This document shows, one piece after another, positions 53,405 through 63,004 of a stretch of 64,000 bases of DNA; position 1 is the first letter of the stretch, and every line of letters starts with the position of its first letter. The stretch covers positions 4,898,001 through 4,962,000 of the forward strand of contig NZ_CP151650.1 in NCBI RefSeq assembly GCF_038397775.1, written 5' to 3'. The translations under genes were made by a program, and so were the position numbers. The DNA is from Pseudomonas sp. RC10 (GTDB lineage Bacteria > Pseudomonadota > Gammaproteobacteria > Pseudomonadales > Pseudomonadaceae). A model generated the notes under the pieces. That model searched no databases. It worked only from the letters and a program-made list of their open reading frames with translations, and was not told the origin of the DNA.

Positions 53405-55015
53405 ATGAATCAGGACAATCTGATCGAAATCCGCAACCTGTCCGTCGAGTTCGTCACCGGCCAGAACACCCAGCGCGTGGTCGAAGGCATCAGCTTCGAC
53501 ATTCGCAAAGGTGAAACCCTGGCGCTTGTAGGCGAAAGCGGATCGGGCAAGTCAGTTACCGCCCACTCCATCTTGCGACTGCTGCCATACCCTTTGGCGC
53601 GACACCCCACGGGGACGATCCAGTACGCGGGCAACGAGCTGCTGACGGTCAGCGAGAAACGCATGCGCGCCATTCGCGGCAACCGCATCGCGATGATCTT
53701 TCAGGAGCCGATGACCTCGCTGAACCCGCTGCAATCCATTGAAAAGCAGATCAACGAAGTGCTGGGGCTGCACAAGGGCTTGACCGGCAAGGCGGCCACC
53801 CGCCGCACGCTGGAGCTGCTGGAACTGGTGGGCATCCCTGAACCGCTCAAACGCCTCAAGGCCCTGCCCCACGAGCTCTCAGGCGGCCAGCGGCAGCGGG
53901 TGATGATTGCGATGGCGCTGGCCAACGAGCCGGAATTGCTGATCGCCGACGAGCCGACCACCGCGCTGGACGTCACGGTGCAGCTGAAAATCCTCAAACT
54001 ATTGAAAGAATTGCAGGCCCGACTGGGCATGGCATTGCTGCTGATCAGCCACGATTTGAACGTCGTTCGACAAATTGCCAACCGAGTATGTGTCATGCAG
54101 CGCGGTTGCATCGTCGAACAGGCATCGTGCGAAGAGCTGTTCCGCGCACCGCAGCATCCGTACACCAAAGAACTGCTCAGCGCCGAGCCCAAAGGCGGCC
54201 CGGCGAACAATGTACCGGGCGCGCCAATGCTGGAAGTCGAAGACCTGAAAGTCTGGTTTCCGATCAAGAAAGGCGTGTTCAAGCGCACCGTCGATCACGT
54301 CAAGGCCGTGGACGGCATCCACTTCAGTCTGCCCAAGGGCCAGACGCTGGGGATCGTCGGCGAAAGCGGCTCGGGCAAATCGACGTTGGGGCTGGCGATT
54401 CTCAGGTTGATTCGCAGCGAAGGCAAGATACGCTTTCAGGGCGATTCACTGGCCTGCCTCAAGCAGGATCAGGTGCGGCCGTTGCGGCGGCAGATGCAGG
54501 TGGTGTTTCAGGACCCGTTCGGCAGCCTGAGCCCGCGCATGTCGGTGTGTGACATCGTGGGCGAAGGCCTGCGGATTCACAAGATCGGCACGCCGGTCGA
54601 GCAAGAGGCCGCGGTGATCGCGGCGCTCAAGGAAGTGGGTCTGGACCCGGAAACCCGACACCGCTACCCCCATGAGTTTTCGGGCGGACAGCGGCAAAGG
54701 ATCGCCATCGCACGGGCATTAGTGTTAAAACCGGCGCTGATTTTACTGGACGAGCCCACATCGGCCCTCGACCGGACCGTTCAGCGTCAAGTGGTGGAGC
54801 TTTTGCGCTCCCTGCAAACCAAGTACAACCTGACGTATTTGTTTATCAGCCATGACCTGGCGGTAGTCAAAGCGCTGAGCCACCAACTGATGGTGGTCAA
54901 GCAAGGCCAAGTGGTCGAACAGGGTGTGGCAGAAGATATTTTCGCCGCACCGCAACATCCTTATACACAGCAGCTGCTGGAGGCCGCGTTTCTGGCCCCA
55001 GCAACTGTCGATTAA
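53405..55015 (+). CDS. yejF: Peptide ABC transporter ATP-binding protein, YejF type (two ABC domains)
   Basis: A 536-aa protein with two complete nucleotide-binding domains. Domain 1: Walker A GESGSGKS (about 43-50), signature LSGGQRQRV, Walker B LLIADEPTTALD. Domain 2: Walker A GESGSGKST (about 320-328), signature FSGGQRQRI, Walker B LILLDEPTSALD. Each ends in an oligopeptide-transport C-terminal segment (APQHPYTKELL, APQHPYTQQLL). It energises YejBE. Overlaps nothing; one base after the yejE stop. Confidence 0.95.
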   Translation: MNQDNLIEIRNLSVEFVTGQNTQRVVEGISFDIRKGETLALVGESGSGKSVTAHSILRLLPYPLARHPTGTIQYAGNELLTVSEKRMRAIRGNRIAMIFQEPMTSLNPLQSIEKQINEVLGLHKGLTGKAATRRTLELLELVGIPEPLKRLKALPHELSGGQRQRVMIAMALANEPELLIADEPTTALDVTVQLKILKLLKELQARLGMALLLISHDLNVVRQIANRVCVMQRGCIVEQASCEELFRAPQHPYTKELLSAEPKGGPANNVPGAPMLEVEDLKVWFPIKKGVFKRTVDHVKAVDGIHFSLPKGQTLGIVGESGSGKSTLGLAILRLIRSEGKIRFQGDSLACLKQDQVRPLRRQMQVVFQDPFGSLSPRMSVCDIVGEGLRIHKIGTPVEQEAAVIAALKEVGLDPETRHRYPHEFSGGQRQRIAIARALVLKPALILLDEPTSALDRTVQRQVVELLRSLQTKYNLTYLFISHDLAVVKALSHQLMVVKQGQVVEQGVAEDIFAAPQHPYTQQLLEAAFLAPATVD

Positions 55016-55033
55016 CCTGAAGAGGAAAAAACC

Positions 55034-55828
55034 ATGGGTTTTCTCGCCGGTAAGCGCGTCCTGATCGTCGGTGTCGCCAGCAAATTGTCCATCGCATCCG
55101 GTATCGCTGCCGCCATGCATCGCGAGGGCGCTGAGCTTGCCTTCACCTACCAGAACGAAAAACTCAAAGGCCGCGTCGAAGAATTCGCAGCGGGCTGGGG
55201 TTCGAACGCTGATCTGTGCTTCCCTTGCGATGTCGCCAGCGACGAAGAAATCGCCAAGGTTTTCGAAGAACTGAGCAAGAAGTGGGACGGCCTGGACTGC
55301 ATCGTGCACTCCGTCGGCTTCGCCCCGGGCGACCAACTGGACGGCGACTTCACCCAAGCCACCACCCGTGACGGTTTCCGCATCGCCCACGACATCAGCG
55401 CCTACAGCTTCGTGGCCCTGGCCAAAGCCGGTCGTGAACTGATGAAAGGCCGCAACGGCAGCCTGCTGACCCTGTCGTACCTGGGCGCAGAGCGCACCAT
55501 GCCGAACTACAACGTGATGGGCATGGCCAAGGCCAGCCTGGAAGCCGGTGTTCGTTATCTGGCCCGCAGCCTCGGCCCGGACGGCACTCGTGTTAACGCG
55601 GTATCGGCCGGTCCGATCCGCACCCTCGCCGCTTCCGGCATCAAAAACTTCCGCAAAATGCTGGACGCCAACGAAGCGCAAACCCCGCTGCGCCGCAACG
55701 TCACCATTGACGAAGTGGGCAACGCAGGCGCGTTCCTGTGCTCGGACCTGGCGTCGGGCGTAAGCGGCGAGATCATGTACGTCGACGGTGGTTTCAACAC
55801 CACGGCGATGGGTGATCTGGAAGGCTGA
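55034..55828 (+). CDS. fabI: Enoyl-[acyl-carrier-protein] reductase [NADH]
   Basis: A 264-aa SDR-type enzyme for the last step of fatty acid elongation, the triclosan target. Start [48 protein letters not shown] is typical FabI. The catalytic pair is in [33 protein letters not shown] (Tyr about 147 and 157, Lys about 164), and the end is [32 protein letters not shown] lies before the ATG, 18 bp after yejF. A clear terminator follows at 55854. Confidence 0.96.
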   Translation: MGFLAGKRVLIVGVASKLSIASGIAAAMHREGAELAFTYQNEKLKGRVEEFAAGWGSNADLCFPCDVASDEEIAKVFEELSKKWDGLDCIVHSVGFAPGDQLDGDFTQATTRDGFRIAHDISAYSFVALAKAGRELMKGRNGSLLTLSYLGAERTMPNYNVMGMAKASLEAGVRYLARSLGPDGTRVNAVSAGPIRTLAASGIKNFRKMLDANEAQTPLRRNVTIDEVGNAGAFLCSDLASGVSGEIMYVDGGFNTTAMGDLEG

Positions 55829-55853
55829 TCTTTCAAGCTTTGCGCGATAACTG

Positions 55854-55888
55854 AAAAGCCCCGGTTCTCTCGAACCGGGGCTTTTTTG
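55854..55888 (+). terminator. Rho-independent terminator of fabI
   Basis: AAAAGCCCCGGTT / AACCGGGGCTTTTTTG stem with TCTCTCG in the loop and a T-run, 26 bp after the fabI stop. Nearly the same sequence recurs at 56404-56441. Confidence 0.9.
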
Positions 55889-55909
55889 TTTTAGGGGCTG
55901 ACGCTGTAC

Positions 55910-55999
55910 CTGTCGGAGCGAATTCATTCGCGATGGGCCGGTACAGCCAATACATTTCCTTGCCTGAACCCTCCTTCGCGAATGAATTCGCTCCCACAG
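55910..55999. repeat. REP pair, inverted
   Basis: Starts CTGTCGGAGCGAATTCATTC (one change from the usual GTGGG) and ends CGAATGAATTCGCTCCCACAG. First part of the composite insert between fabI and ppiD. Confidence 0.86.
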
Positions 56000-56035
56000 G
56001 ATCATTCACCGATCTTCCTCGCGCCAGCCTCAGCT

Positions 56036-56089
56036 CTTCAGCTTCAGCTTGAGCTTGAGCTTGATCTTGATCATGATCTTGATCTTGGG
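56036..56089. repeat. Nine-unit hexanucleotide tract (CTTGAN-like)
   Basis: Six-base steps read CTTCAG x2, CTTGAG x2, CTTGAT x2, CATGAT, CTTGAT, CTTGGG. Same position relative to the long repeat as the (AAAGCC)5 tract at 3026, and sharing the GATCTTG anchor on the opposite strand. Confidence 0.88.
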
Positions 56090-56100
56090 ACGCGCCCTCA

Positions 56101-56345
56101 CAGACACCGCAGAACGCGACTTGGGTGCAGGCCGAACGCAGGCGGCGCGGAGTGGGTCGAGCGGCAGGGATGCCGCGAGAGCGCCGCAAGGACATGGATG
56201 TCCGTTCGGCGCGGGCCCACGGAGCGTCGCCGGAGTGAGGGAACCCTGACGAAGTCAGGGCCAAACCAGGAGCAAATGGTTTTGGTTACTTTTTCCGAAA
56301 AAAAAGTGACCCGCTGTAAGAGCGGAACCGGCACCAGCGCCACCC
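56101..56345 (-). repeat. Long dispersed intergenic repeat, copy C (reverse)
   Basis: Matches copy B closely from CAGACACCGC through GCGACTTGGGTGCAGGCC, CGGAGTGGGTCGAGCGG, GGACATGGATGTCCG, CGGAGTGAGGGAACCCTGAC and CCGCTGTAAGAGCGGAACC. Order REP pair, hexanucleotide tract, long repeat is the mirror of copy A's block at 2748-3204. Confidence 0.87.
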
Positions 56346-56403
56346 ATGGCAACGGATATGCCCCCATCCCAAACGCCACTACAAAATCTAAAACCCAAAA
56401 AAC

Positions 56404-56441
56404 AAAAAGCCCGGTTCTCTCGAACCGGGGCTTTTTGTTTT
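56404..56441 (-). terminator. Rho-independent terminator of ppiD
   Basis: Reads AAAAAGCCCGGTTC...GAACCGGGGCTTTTTG on the plus strand, so on the minus strand a GC stem is followed by a T-run (CTTTTTGTTTTTTG), 20 bp after the ppiD stop. Near-copy, in the same orientation, of the fabI terminator at 55854. Confidence 0.85.
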
Positions 56442-56461
56442 TCAGCAGGTATTACGACGGA

Positions 56462-58336
56462 TCAGTACTTCTCGATCTTCGCAGCGGATTGCAGCTGTGC
56501 CTGATACGACTCGAAGTCCTGACGGCCCTCACGGGACGCGAGGAAGCGACGGTACTGGGTCTTCTCGGCGTCAGTCGCCGGAGCGGCCTGATTCACGCCA
56601 TTGAGGCGCACCACCACGAAGCTGCCATCGGCAGCGGTCAGGCTGGCGTAAACCGGCTTGTCCTTGCCTGCAGGCTTCGGCATACGGAACAGCGCCTGCA
56701 GCACCTGAGGGTCTACACCCTCTTGGCCACGAGAAGCGGCTTCGACAACTTTCCAGCTCTGGCCTTCCTGTTTGGTCGCGGTGTACGGCACCTTGCCATC
56801 GCGCAACCCGGCCAGCAGCGCTTCGCCCTTGCCCTTGACGGCATCGCTGGCGTGGTTTTTGACCAGCTGCGCGCGAATGGCGTCAGAAACGGCTTCCAGC
56901 GGCAACTGTTCAGGTTGACGGTGCTCTTTCACGTGCACCACCACCACGGTTTCAGGATCGAGTTCCAGCGCCGAGCTGTTGGAACCCTCTTCCATCACTT
57001 CAGGGCTAAACGCGGCCTGGATCACAGCGCGGTTTGCTGCGACGCCTTCGCCACCTTCACGACCGAACGGCGCCGTGGTCTGAACCTTCAGGCCCAGGTC
57101 CTGTGCAGGTTGCGACAGATCCGAAGCTTCGTACGCCGCATCCTGCAATTTCTTGCTGGCGTCAACATACTGCTGCTCGACCTGCAGCGATTTCAGCTCG
57201 TGGGTCAGTTTGTCTTTCAGGCTGGCGAAGGTCGGCACCGACGGCGCTTCAACACCTAGCAATTTGATCAGGTGCCAGCCGAACTGGCTCTTGACCGGGG
57301 CGGACACCTGGTCCTTGTTCAGCGCATACAGCGCGTCTTCGAAGCTCGGGTCGTATACGCCCTTGCCTGCATAACCCAGATCACCGCCTTTGCCTGACGA
57401 ACCCGGGTCTTGCGAGAACTCTTTGGCCAGTGCCGCGAAGTCCTCACCCTTGGCCAGACGCTGCTGGATCTCTTCGATCTTCGCCTTCGCCTGGGCGTCG
57501 GTGGTCTTGTCGTTGACCTCGATCAGGATGTGCGCCGCACGACGCTGTTCGGCCAGGTTGGCGATCTCTTTCTGGTAGGCGGCCTGAAGGTCTTCGTCCT
57601 TCACCGACACCTTGTCGAAGAACGACGATTTTTTCAGCTCGATGTAATCCAGGACCACTTGCTCAGGGCTCAAGAATTCCTTGGCGTGCTGGTCGTAGTG
57701 CGCCTTGATTTCGTCGTCAGTGATTTTCACGTTGGACGGATCGGCGGGCAGAGTCAAAGTCGCGAAATCGCGGGTCTGTTTTTCCAGACGGGCGAACGCA
57801 TCGACCTGGGCGTCTGTGACAAAAGCACTGCCGCCGATGCCTGCGCGAATCTGGCCGATCAGCATTTCCTGACCCAGAATCTGGCGGAATTGCATGCGGC
57901 TGTAACCCAACTGACGGACGACCTGATCGAAACGGTCAGCATTGAATTTGCCGTCCACCTGGAATTCAGGGGTCATCAGGATCTGCTGATCCAGCGCCGC
58001 TTCCGAGAAGCCAAACTTGGCATCCGCGGCGCCCTGCAGCAGCAGCTTGCGATCAATCAGGCCCTTGAGCGCCGACTCCCGCAGCATCTGTTCATTGAGC
58101 ATCGCCGGATCGAAATCCTTGCCCAACTGTTGCACGAGCTGGCGGCGTTGCATCTCAACGGCCTGACCCAGGTCGGCCTGAGTGATTTCGTCACCGTTGA
58201 CCTTCGCCGCGTCCTGGCTGTGGCTGGTGGCCCTGAAAATGGCATCGAAACCCGTCAGCGCCATCAGCGCCATGACAACGCCGATGATGGTCTTGGCAAT
58301 CCAGCCTTGTGAATTGTCCCTGATATTCTGCAGCAT
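56462..58336 (-). CDS. ppiD: Peptidyl-prolyl isomerase / periplasmic folding chaperone PpiD
   Basis: A 624-aa inner-membrane-anchored chaperone that helps newly exported proteins at the Sec translocon. N-terminal anchor MLQNIRDNSQGWIAKTIIGVVMALMALTGFDAIF (helix about 14-33), SurA-type N-domain (about 40-190), parvulin domain about 265-360 (AAHILIEVNDKTTDAQAKAKIEEIQQRLAKGEDFAALAKEFSQDPGSSGKGGDLGY), then a long C-terminal domain. GGGGGA lies before the ATG. Confidence 0.95.
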   Translation of the reverse strand: MLQNIRDNSQGWIAKTIIGVVMALMALTGFDAIFRATSHSQDAAKVNGDEITQADLGQAVEMQRRQLVQQLGKDFDPAMLNEQMLRESALKGLIDRKLLLQGAADAKFGFSEAALDQQILMTPEFQVDGKFNADRFDQVVRQLGYSRMQFRQILGQEMLIGQIRAGIGGSAFVTDAQVDAFARLEKQTRDFATLTLPADPSNVKITDDEIKAHYDQHAKEFLSPEQVVLDYIELKKSSFFDKVSVKDEDLQAAYQKEIANLAEQRRAAHILIEVNDKTTDAQAKAKIEEIQQRLAKGEDFAALAKEFSQDPGSSGKGGDLGYAGKGVYDPSFEDALYALNKDQVSAPVKSQFGWHLIKLLGVEAPSVPTFASLKDKLTHELKSLQVEQQYVDASKKLQDAAYEASDLSQPAQDLGLKVQTTAPFGREGGEGVAANRAVIQAAFSPEVMEEGSNSSALELDPETVVVVHVKEHRQPEQLPLEAVSDAIRAQLVKNHASDAVKGKGEALLAGLRDGKVPYTATKQEGQSWKVVEAASRGQEGVDPQVLQALFRMPKPAGKDKPVYASLTAADGSFVVVRLNGVNQAAPATDAEKTQYRRFLASREGRQDFESYQAQLQSAAKIEKY

Positions 58337-58414
58337 GCGTCCCCCAGAGGGTTGTACTCAACTCACCAAGCTGCGACACACGGAGCGGAGCGTGGGTGTA
58401 TTCCGGATAGAAGA

Positions 58415-58438
58415 AAGGCGCATCCGAGGATGCGCCTT
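58415..58438 (-). terminator. Terminator-like hairpin after hupB
   Basis: AAGGCGCATCC / GGATGCGCCTT stem with a two-base loop; on the minus strand it is followed by TCTTCTATCC. Lies between hupB and ppiD and probably ends the hupB transcript. Confidence 0.7.
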
Positions 58439-58595
58439 CTCGTAACTTTCAAAAACGGGCATAACGGGCGAAGCGGGCAGGGTTCGATGTTGCGTTCCCT
58501 GGGGTGACAGGCCAGCGCTTGACCAACCGCACTTGCCGCTTCACGCCCGGAACAGAGGTAACGCTGTCCCGGACGGGCAAAGGTAACAAAGAAAC

Positions 58596-58868
58596 TTAGT
58601 TGACCGCTTCTTTCAGCGCTTTACCGGCTTTGAAGCCTGGCTTCTTGGCGGCAGCGATTTGCAGTGCCTTGCCTGTCTGAGGGTTGCGGCCGGTACGGGC
58701 AGGACGATCAGTTACGGAGAAAGTGCCGAAGCCAACCAGTACAACGGAGTCGCCAGCCTTAAGAGCGCCAGTGACGGATTCGATTACTGCGTCCAGCGCA
58801 CGGCCAGCAGCAGCTTTCGGGATGTCAGCGGATGCGGCGATAGCATCAATCAGTTCCGACTTGTTCAC
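58596..58868 (-). CDS. hupB: DNA-binding protein HU-beta
   Basis: A 90-aa histone-like protein: [52 protein letters not shown], then the arm signature [33 protein letters not shown]. It bends and compacts DNA as a dimer. The start is GTG at 58868 with AAGGGGA about eight bases upstream. It lies downstream of lon, as in many Proteobacteria, but has its own promoter. Confidence 0.96.
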   Translation of the reverse strand: MNKSELIDAIAASADIPKAAAGRALDAVIESVTGALKAGDSVVLVGFGTFSVTDRPARTGRNPQTGKALQIAAAKKPGFKAGKALKEAVN

Positions 58869-58980
58869 TCTAAGTCCCCTTATATCTATCTATATTGAGT
58901 ATATTTTCTAAGTTTTTTGGTGTTGCCAAACGAACGCTATGTGGCCTGCCTATAAGGACAGTTTGGGCTTGAAGAGCCGC

Positions 58981-59010
58981 TTTATAACAAGGGCTCTAAA
59001 AAGCTGTCAA
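58981..59010 (-). promoter_or_regulatory. Sigma-70-type promoter of hupB
   Basis: On the minus strand: TTGACA (59010-59005), 18-bp spacer, TATAAA (58986-58981). The -35 box is perfect and the -10 matches five of six. It lies 113 bp upstream of the hupB start and just after lon. Confidence 0.72.
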
Positions 59011-59025
59011 GGAAGGCCCCACGGA

Positions 59026-61422
59026 CTAATGCGTGCTAATTCTTTCCTTAGACTCAGACTCGCGTTTTTCATCCTTTGCAACCATCTCCGGAGCCACATC
59101 CGGCAAGGGCTCCGGCGCGTATTGCAGCGCAATTTGCAGGACTTCGTCAATCCATTTAACAGGTTTGATTTGCAGGTCTGCCTTGATGTTGTCAGGAATT
59201 TCCTTCAAATCGCGTACGTTTTCTTCCGGAATGATCACCGTTTTAATTCCGCCACGGTGTGCGGCCAGCAGTTTTTCCTTCAGACCACCAATCGCCAGCA
59301 CTTGACCACGCAGGGTAATTTCACCGGTCATGGCCACGTCGGCACGCACAGGGATCTGTGTCAGCGCCGAAACCAGTGCCGTGCACATGCCTACACCCGC
59401 GCTAGGGCCGTCTTTGGGCGTCGCCCCTTCCGGCATGTGGATGTGCGTGTCGCGCTTCTCGTGGAAGTCCAGAGGGATGCCCAGGCTCTTCGCACGACTG
59501 CGCACCACCGTGAGCGCCGCGGTGATCGATTCGACCATGACGTCGCCCAATGAACCCGTCTTGATCAACTGCCCCTTACCCGGCACCACGGCCGCTTCGA
59601 TGGTCAGCAATTCGCCGCCCACTTGCGTCCATGCCAAGCCAGTCACTTGACCGATCTGATCCTGCTGCTCGGCCAGGCCGTAGCGGAATTTACGCACGCC
59701 AAGGAAGTTTTCCAGCATCGCGGCGGTGACCACAACAGTGAAACGCTTCTCGCCAGCGTGCTCTTTGACCGCCTTGCGGCAGACCTTGGCGATCTGACGC
59801 TCCAAACTCCGCACACCCGCTTCACGCGTGTAGTACCGGATAATGTCGCGTATGGCCTCTTCTTCGAACTCGATTTCGCCTTTTTTCAGGCCGTTGGCAG
59901 CGATCTGCTTGGGCGAGAGGTACTTGGTGGCGATGTTGATTTTCTCGTCTTCGGTGTAACCCGGCAGACGAATCACTTCCATACGGTCCAGCAAGGCCGC
60001 AGGAATGTTCATCGAGTTGGCGGTGCAGAGGAACATCACGTCCGACAGGTCGTAATCGACCTCCAGGTAGTGATCGTTGAAGTTGTGGTTCTGCTCGGGG
60101 TCGAGCACCTCAAGCAGCGCCGACGCCGGGTCACCGCGCATGTCGCTGCCCATCTTGTCGATTTCGTCGAGCAGGAACAGTGGGTTGCGCACGCCGACCT
60201 TGGTCATCTTCTGGATCAAACGACCCGGCATCGAACCAATGTACGTCCGACGGTGACCACGAATTTCAGCTTCGTCACGCACACCACCCAAGGCCATGCG
60301 CACGAACTTGCGGTTGGTGGCGTGTGCGATCGACTCGGCCAGCGAGGTCTTGCCCACGCCAGGCGGACCGACCAGACACAGCACCGGACCACGAATCTTC
60401 TTCACGCGCTTTTGCACGGCGAGGTATTCGAGAATCCGCTCTTTGACTTCTTCCAGACCGTAATGATCAGCGTCGAGGATGTCCTCGGCCCGCGCGAGGT
60501 CCAGACGCACCTTGCTCTGAGCCTTCCAGGGCACCTGCACCAGCCAGTCGATGTACGAACGCACGACGGTGGCTTCAGCCGACATGGGCGACATCTGTTT
60601 GAGCTTGTTCAGCTCGGCAGTGGCCTTGGTCATGGCGTCTTTCGGCAGGCCGGCGGCATCGATGCGCTTTTTCAGCTCTTCGATTTCGTTGTGGCCTTCG
60701 TCGCTGTCGCCGAGCTCTTTCTGAATGGCCTTCATCTGCTCATTCAGGTAGTACTCGCGCTGGCTACGCTCCATTTGTTTCTTCACACGACCGCGAATGC
60801 GTTTCTCGACCTGCAACAGATCGATTTCGGCATCCAACAGGGCGAGCACATGTTCGACACGGGCGCCCAGGTCGATGATTTCGAGGATTTCCTGCTTCTG
60901 CTCGATCTTCAGCGCCATGTGCGCGGCCATGGTGTCGACCAGACGGCCAGGCTCATCGATGCTGTTGAGCGACGACAGGACTTCAGCCGGGACTTTTTTG
61001 CCCAGCTGCACATATTGCTCGAACTGCGACAGCAGGCTGCGCACGAACACTTCGGATTCACGGTCTGGCGCTTCGACTTCGTCGATCAACGCCACTTCGG
61101 CGCGGCAATGGCCGTCCACTTCGATGAAACGCTCAACGGAGCCGCGCTGCTCGCCTTCGACCAACACTTTGACGGTGCCGTCCGGGAGCTTGAGCAGCTG
61201 CAATACGGTTGCAATGGTCCCTACGCTATAAAGGGCGTCTTCACCGGGATCATCGTCTGCAGGATTTCTTTGCGCGAGCAGCAGGATCTGCTTGTCACCG
61301 GTCATCGCAGCTTCAAGGGCCTCGATCGACTTCTCGCGCCCCACGAACAGTGGGATCACCATGTGCGGATACACCACGACATCACGCAATGGCAAAAGAG
61401 GCAGTTCAATGGTCGTCTTCAT
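59026..61422 (-). CDS. lon: ATP-dependent protease Lon
   Basis: A 798-aa cytoplasmic AAA+ serine protease degrading misfolded and regulatory proteins. N-terminal substrate domain ([27 protein letters not shown], residues 5-31), coiled middle, Walker A GPPGVGKT (about 351-358), Walker [10 protein letters not shown], and the protease domain with Ser in [11 protein letters not shown] (about 675-685) and Lys in [14 protein letters not shown] (about 715-728). Full length. GAGG lies before the ATG, and a sigma-32-type promoter is at 61481-61509. Confidence 0.97.
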   Translation of the reverse strand: MKTTIELPLLPLRDVVVYPHMVIPLFVGREKSIEALEAAMTGDKQILLLAQRNPADDDPGEDALYSVGTIATVLQLLKLPDGTVKVLVEGEQRGSVERFIEVDGHCRAEVALIDEVEAPDRESEVFVRSLLSQFEQYVQLGKKVPAEVLSSLNSIDEPGRLVDTMAAHMALKIEQKQEILEIIDLGARVEHVLALLDAEIDLLQVEKRIRGRVKKQMERSQREYYLNEQMKAIQKELGDSDEGHNEIEELKKRIDAAGLPKDAMTKATAELNKLKQMSPMSAEATVVRSYIDWLVQVPWKAQSKVRLDLARAEDILDADHYGLEEVKERILEYLAVQKRVKKIRGPVLCLVGPPGVGKTSLAESIAHATNRKFVRMALGGVRDEAEIRGHRRTYIGSMPGRLIQKMTKVGVRNPLFLLDEIDKMGSDMRGDPASALLEVLDPEQNHNFNDHYLEVDYDLSDVMFLCTANSMNIPAALLDRMEVIRLPGYTEDEKINIATKYLSPKQIAANGLKKGEIEFEEEAIRDIIRYYTREAGVRSLERQIAKVCRKAVKEHAGEKRFTVVVTAAMLENFLGVRKFRYGLAEQQDQIGQVTGLAWTQVGGELLTIEAAVVPGKGQLIKTGSLGDVMVESITAALTVVRSRAKSLGIPLDFHEKRDTHIHMPEGATPKDGPSAGVGMCTALVSALTQIPVRADVAMTGEITLRGQVLAIGGLKEKLLAAHRGGIKTVIIPEENVRDLKEIPDNIKADLQIKPVKWIDEVLQIALQYAPEPLPDVAPEMVAKDEKRESESKERISTH

Positions 61423-61480
61423 GATTTCGCCTCTACGGCGGCCTTAAGGCCATGGACAGATAGAAATGAGCTGAAAACCA

Positions 61481-61509
61481 AGATGGGGGTACCGATTCAA
61501 AAAAACAAG
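61481..61509 (-). promoter_or_regulatory. Sigma-32 (RpoH) type promoter of lon
   Basis: Minus strand: CTTGTTT (61509-61503), 14-bp spacer, CCCCATCT (61488-61481). The -10 fits the heat-shock consensus CCCCATnT fully and the -35 keeps CTTG. It lies about 60 bp upstream of the lon start. Confidence 0.72.
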
Positions 61510-61548
61510 CGCCGGTTCGAGTTAATGCGAAAGGAGCCCTTGAAACGC

Positions 61549-61573
61549 AAAAAGGGCCCGAGGGCCCTTTTTG
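61549..61573 (-). terminator. Terminator after clpX
   Basis: AAAAAGGGCCC-GA-GGGCCCTTTTT stem, nearly perfect, 33 bp after the clpX stop; bidirectional in form, separating clpX from lon. Confidence 0.88.
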
Positions 61574-61605
61574 GTTTCCAGTTGCCCGGTGCGAAGCCGC
61601 AAGGC

Positions 61606-62889
61606 TTACGCGTCGGGTGCCGCCTTCGCAGGTGGCTCAATGTTTTCGTAGATCAACAGCGGCTTGGACGTACCTTCAATCACGCTTTCGTCGATCACCA
61701 CCTTGCTCACGTCGGATTGCGACGGGATTTCGTACATGGTGTCGAGCAACACGCCTTCGAGGATGGAGCGCAAACCACGGGCGCCGGTCTTGCGCTCCAG
61801 CGCGCGACGGGCAACCGACTTGAGTGCGTCAGTGCGGAACTCAAGGTCCACACCTTCCATTTCGAACAGCTTGCCGTACTGCTTGGTCAGCGCGTTTTTC
61901 GGCTCGGTCAGAATCTGCATCAACGCAGCTTCGTCCAGCTCGTCCAGGGTCGCGAGCACCGGCAGACGGCCCACGAACTCAGGGATCAGACCGAACTTGA
62001 CCAGATCGTCAGGCTCGACTTCACGCAGGGATTCGCCAACCTTCTTGCCCTCTTCCTTGCTGCGAACCTCGGCGCCAAAGCCGATGCCGCCTTTGGTGGA
62101 GCGATTCTGAATGACCTTCTCCAGGCCAGAGAACGCACCGCCGCAGATGAACAGGATGTTGCGCGTGTCCACTTGCAGGAATTCCTGCTGTGGATGCTTG
62201 CGACCGCCTTGGGGCGGAACGGAAGCCACGGTACCCTCGATCAGTTTCAGCAGGGCCTGTTGCACGCCCTCGCCCGAGACGTCACGGGTAATCGAAGGGT
62301 TGTCGGACTTGCGCGAAATCTTGTCGATTTCGTCGATGTAGACAATGCCCATCTGGGCCTTCTCGACATCGTAATCGCACTTCTGCAACAACTTCTGGAT
62401 GATGTTTTCCACGTCCTCACCCACATAACCGGCTTCGGTCAGGGTGGTGGCGTCGGCGATGGTGAACGGTACGTTGAGCAAACGTGCCAGCGTTTCAGCC
62501 AGCAGGGTCTTGCCGGAGCCTGTAGGGCCGATCAGCAGGATGTTGCTCTTGCCCAGTTCAACGTCGTCGTTTTTCTTGTCGCGCTGGTTCAGACGCTTGT
62601 AGTGGTTATACACCGCTACTGCGAGAACCTTCTTGGCACGCTCCTGACCGATGACGTACTGGTCAAGGATGCCGCTGATTTCTTTCGGCGATGGTAATTT
62701 ATGCGCGCTGCTCTCTGCCTGTGCTTCCTGCACCTCCTCGCGGATGATGTCATTGCACAGGTCGACGCACTCGTCACAGATAAATACCGAGGGGCCGGCA
62801 ATCAATTTGCGCACTTCATGCTGGCTTTTGCCGCAGAAGGAGCAATAAAGCAGTTTGCCGTTGTCCTCGCCGTTGCGGGTGTCAGTCAT
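61606..62889 (-). CDS. clpX: ATP-dependent Clp protease ATP-binding subunit ClpX
   Basis: A 427-aa AAA+ unfoldase that feeds tagged proteins to ClpP. N-terminal zinc-binding domain ([33 protein letters not shown], about 13-45), Walker A GPTGSGKT (about 119-126), pore loop AGYVGED, Walker [10 protein letters not shown], and the IGF loop ([13 protein letters not shown]) that contacts ClpP. ATG 62889 gives the usual length and start MTDTRNG; an upstream in-frame opening lacks support. Confidence 0.97.
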   Translation of the reverse strand: MTDTRNGEDNGKLLYCSFCGKSQHEVRKLIAGPSVFICDECVDLCNDIIREEVQEAQAESSAHKLPSPKEISGILDQYVIGQERAKKVLAVAVYNHYKRLNQRDKKNDDVELGKSNILLIGPTGSGKTLLAETLARLLNVPFTIADATTLTEAGYVGEDVENIIQKLLQKCDYDVEKAQMGIVYIDEIDKISRKSDNPSITRDVSGEGVQQALLKLIEGTVASVPPQGGRKHPQQEFLQVDTRNILFICGGAFSGLEKVIQNRSTKGGIGFGAEVRSKEEGKKVGESLREVEPDDLVKFGLIPEFVGRLPVLATLDELDEAALMQILTEPKNALTKQYGKLFEMEGVDLEFRTDALKSVARRALERKTGARGLRSILEGVLLDTMYEIPSQSDVSKVVIDESVIEGTSKPLLIYENIEPPAKAAPDA

Positions 62890-62922
62890 TCGATCGATCC
62901 AATCCGGTAGGCTTGCAACACA

Positions 62923-62951
62923 AGATGAAGGCAATTGCGGGCTTTTTCAAG
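62923..62951 (-). promoter_or_regulatory. Sigma-32 (RpoH) type promoter of clpX
   Basis: Minus strand: CTTGAAA (62951-62945), a perfect heat-shock -35, then 14 bp and CTTCATCT (62930-62923), six of eight to the -10 consensus. Same spacer length as the lon promoter; 34 bp upstream of the clpX start. Confidence 0.68.
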
Positions 62952-62955
62952 TCCG

Positions 62956-62983
62956 CAGGTGGCACGGGGGTCCCGACCACCTG
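62956..62983. other. Hairpin between clpP and clpX
   Basis: CAGGTGG (62956-62962) pairs with CCACCTG (62977-62983), with a G/C-rich loop and no long T-run. It could attenuate the clpP transcript ahead of the clpX promoter. Confidence 0.5.
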
Positions 62984-63004
62984 GGATTACTGCCAATCAA
63001 GCAA

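Noticed and set aside
58440..58595. Possible tRNA or small RNA between ppiD and hupB
   Set aside because: No cloverleaf, anticodon arm or CCA end could be built from the GC-rich stretch; only the hupB terminator hairpin is clear.
59623..62697. Long plus-strand open frame of 1024 codons opposite lon and clpX
   Set aside because: It is antisense to two certain genes in a GC-rich genome; its composition (His/Leu/Arg-rich) reflects the complementary codons, and it has no recognisable domain.
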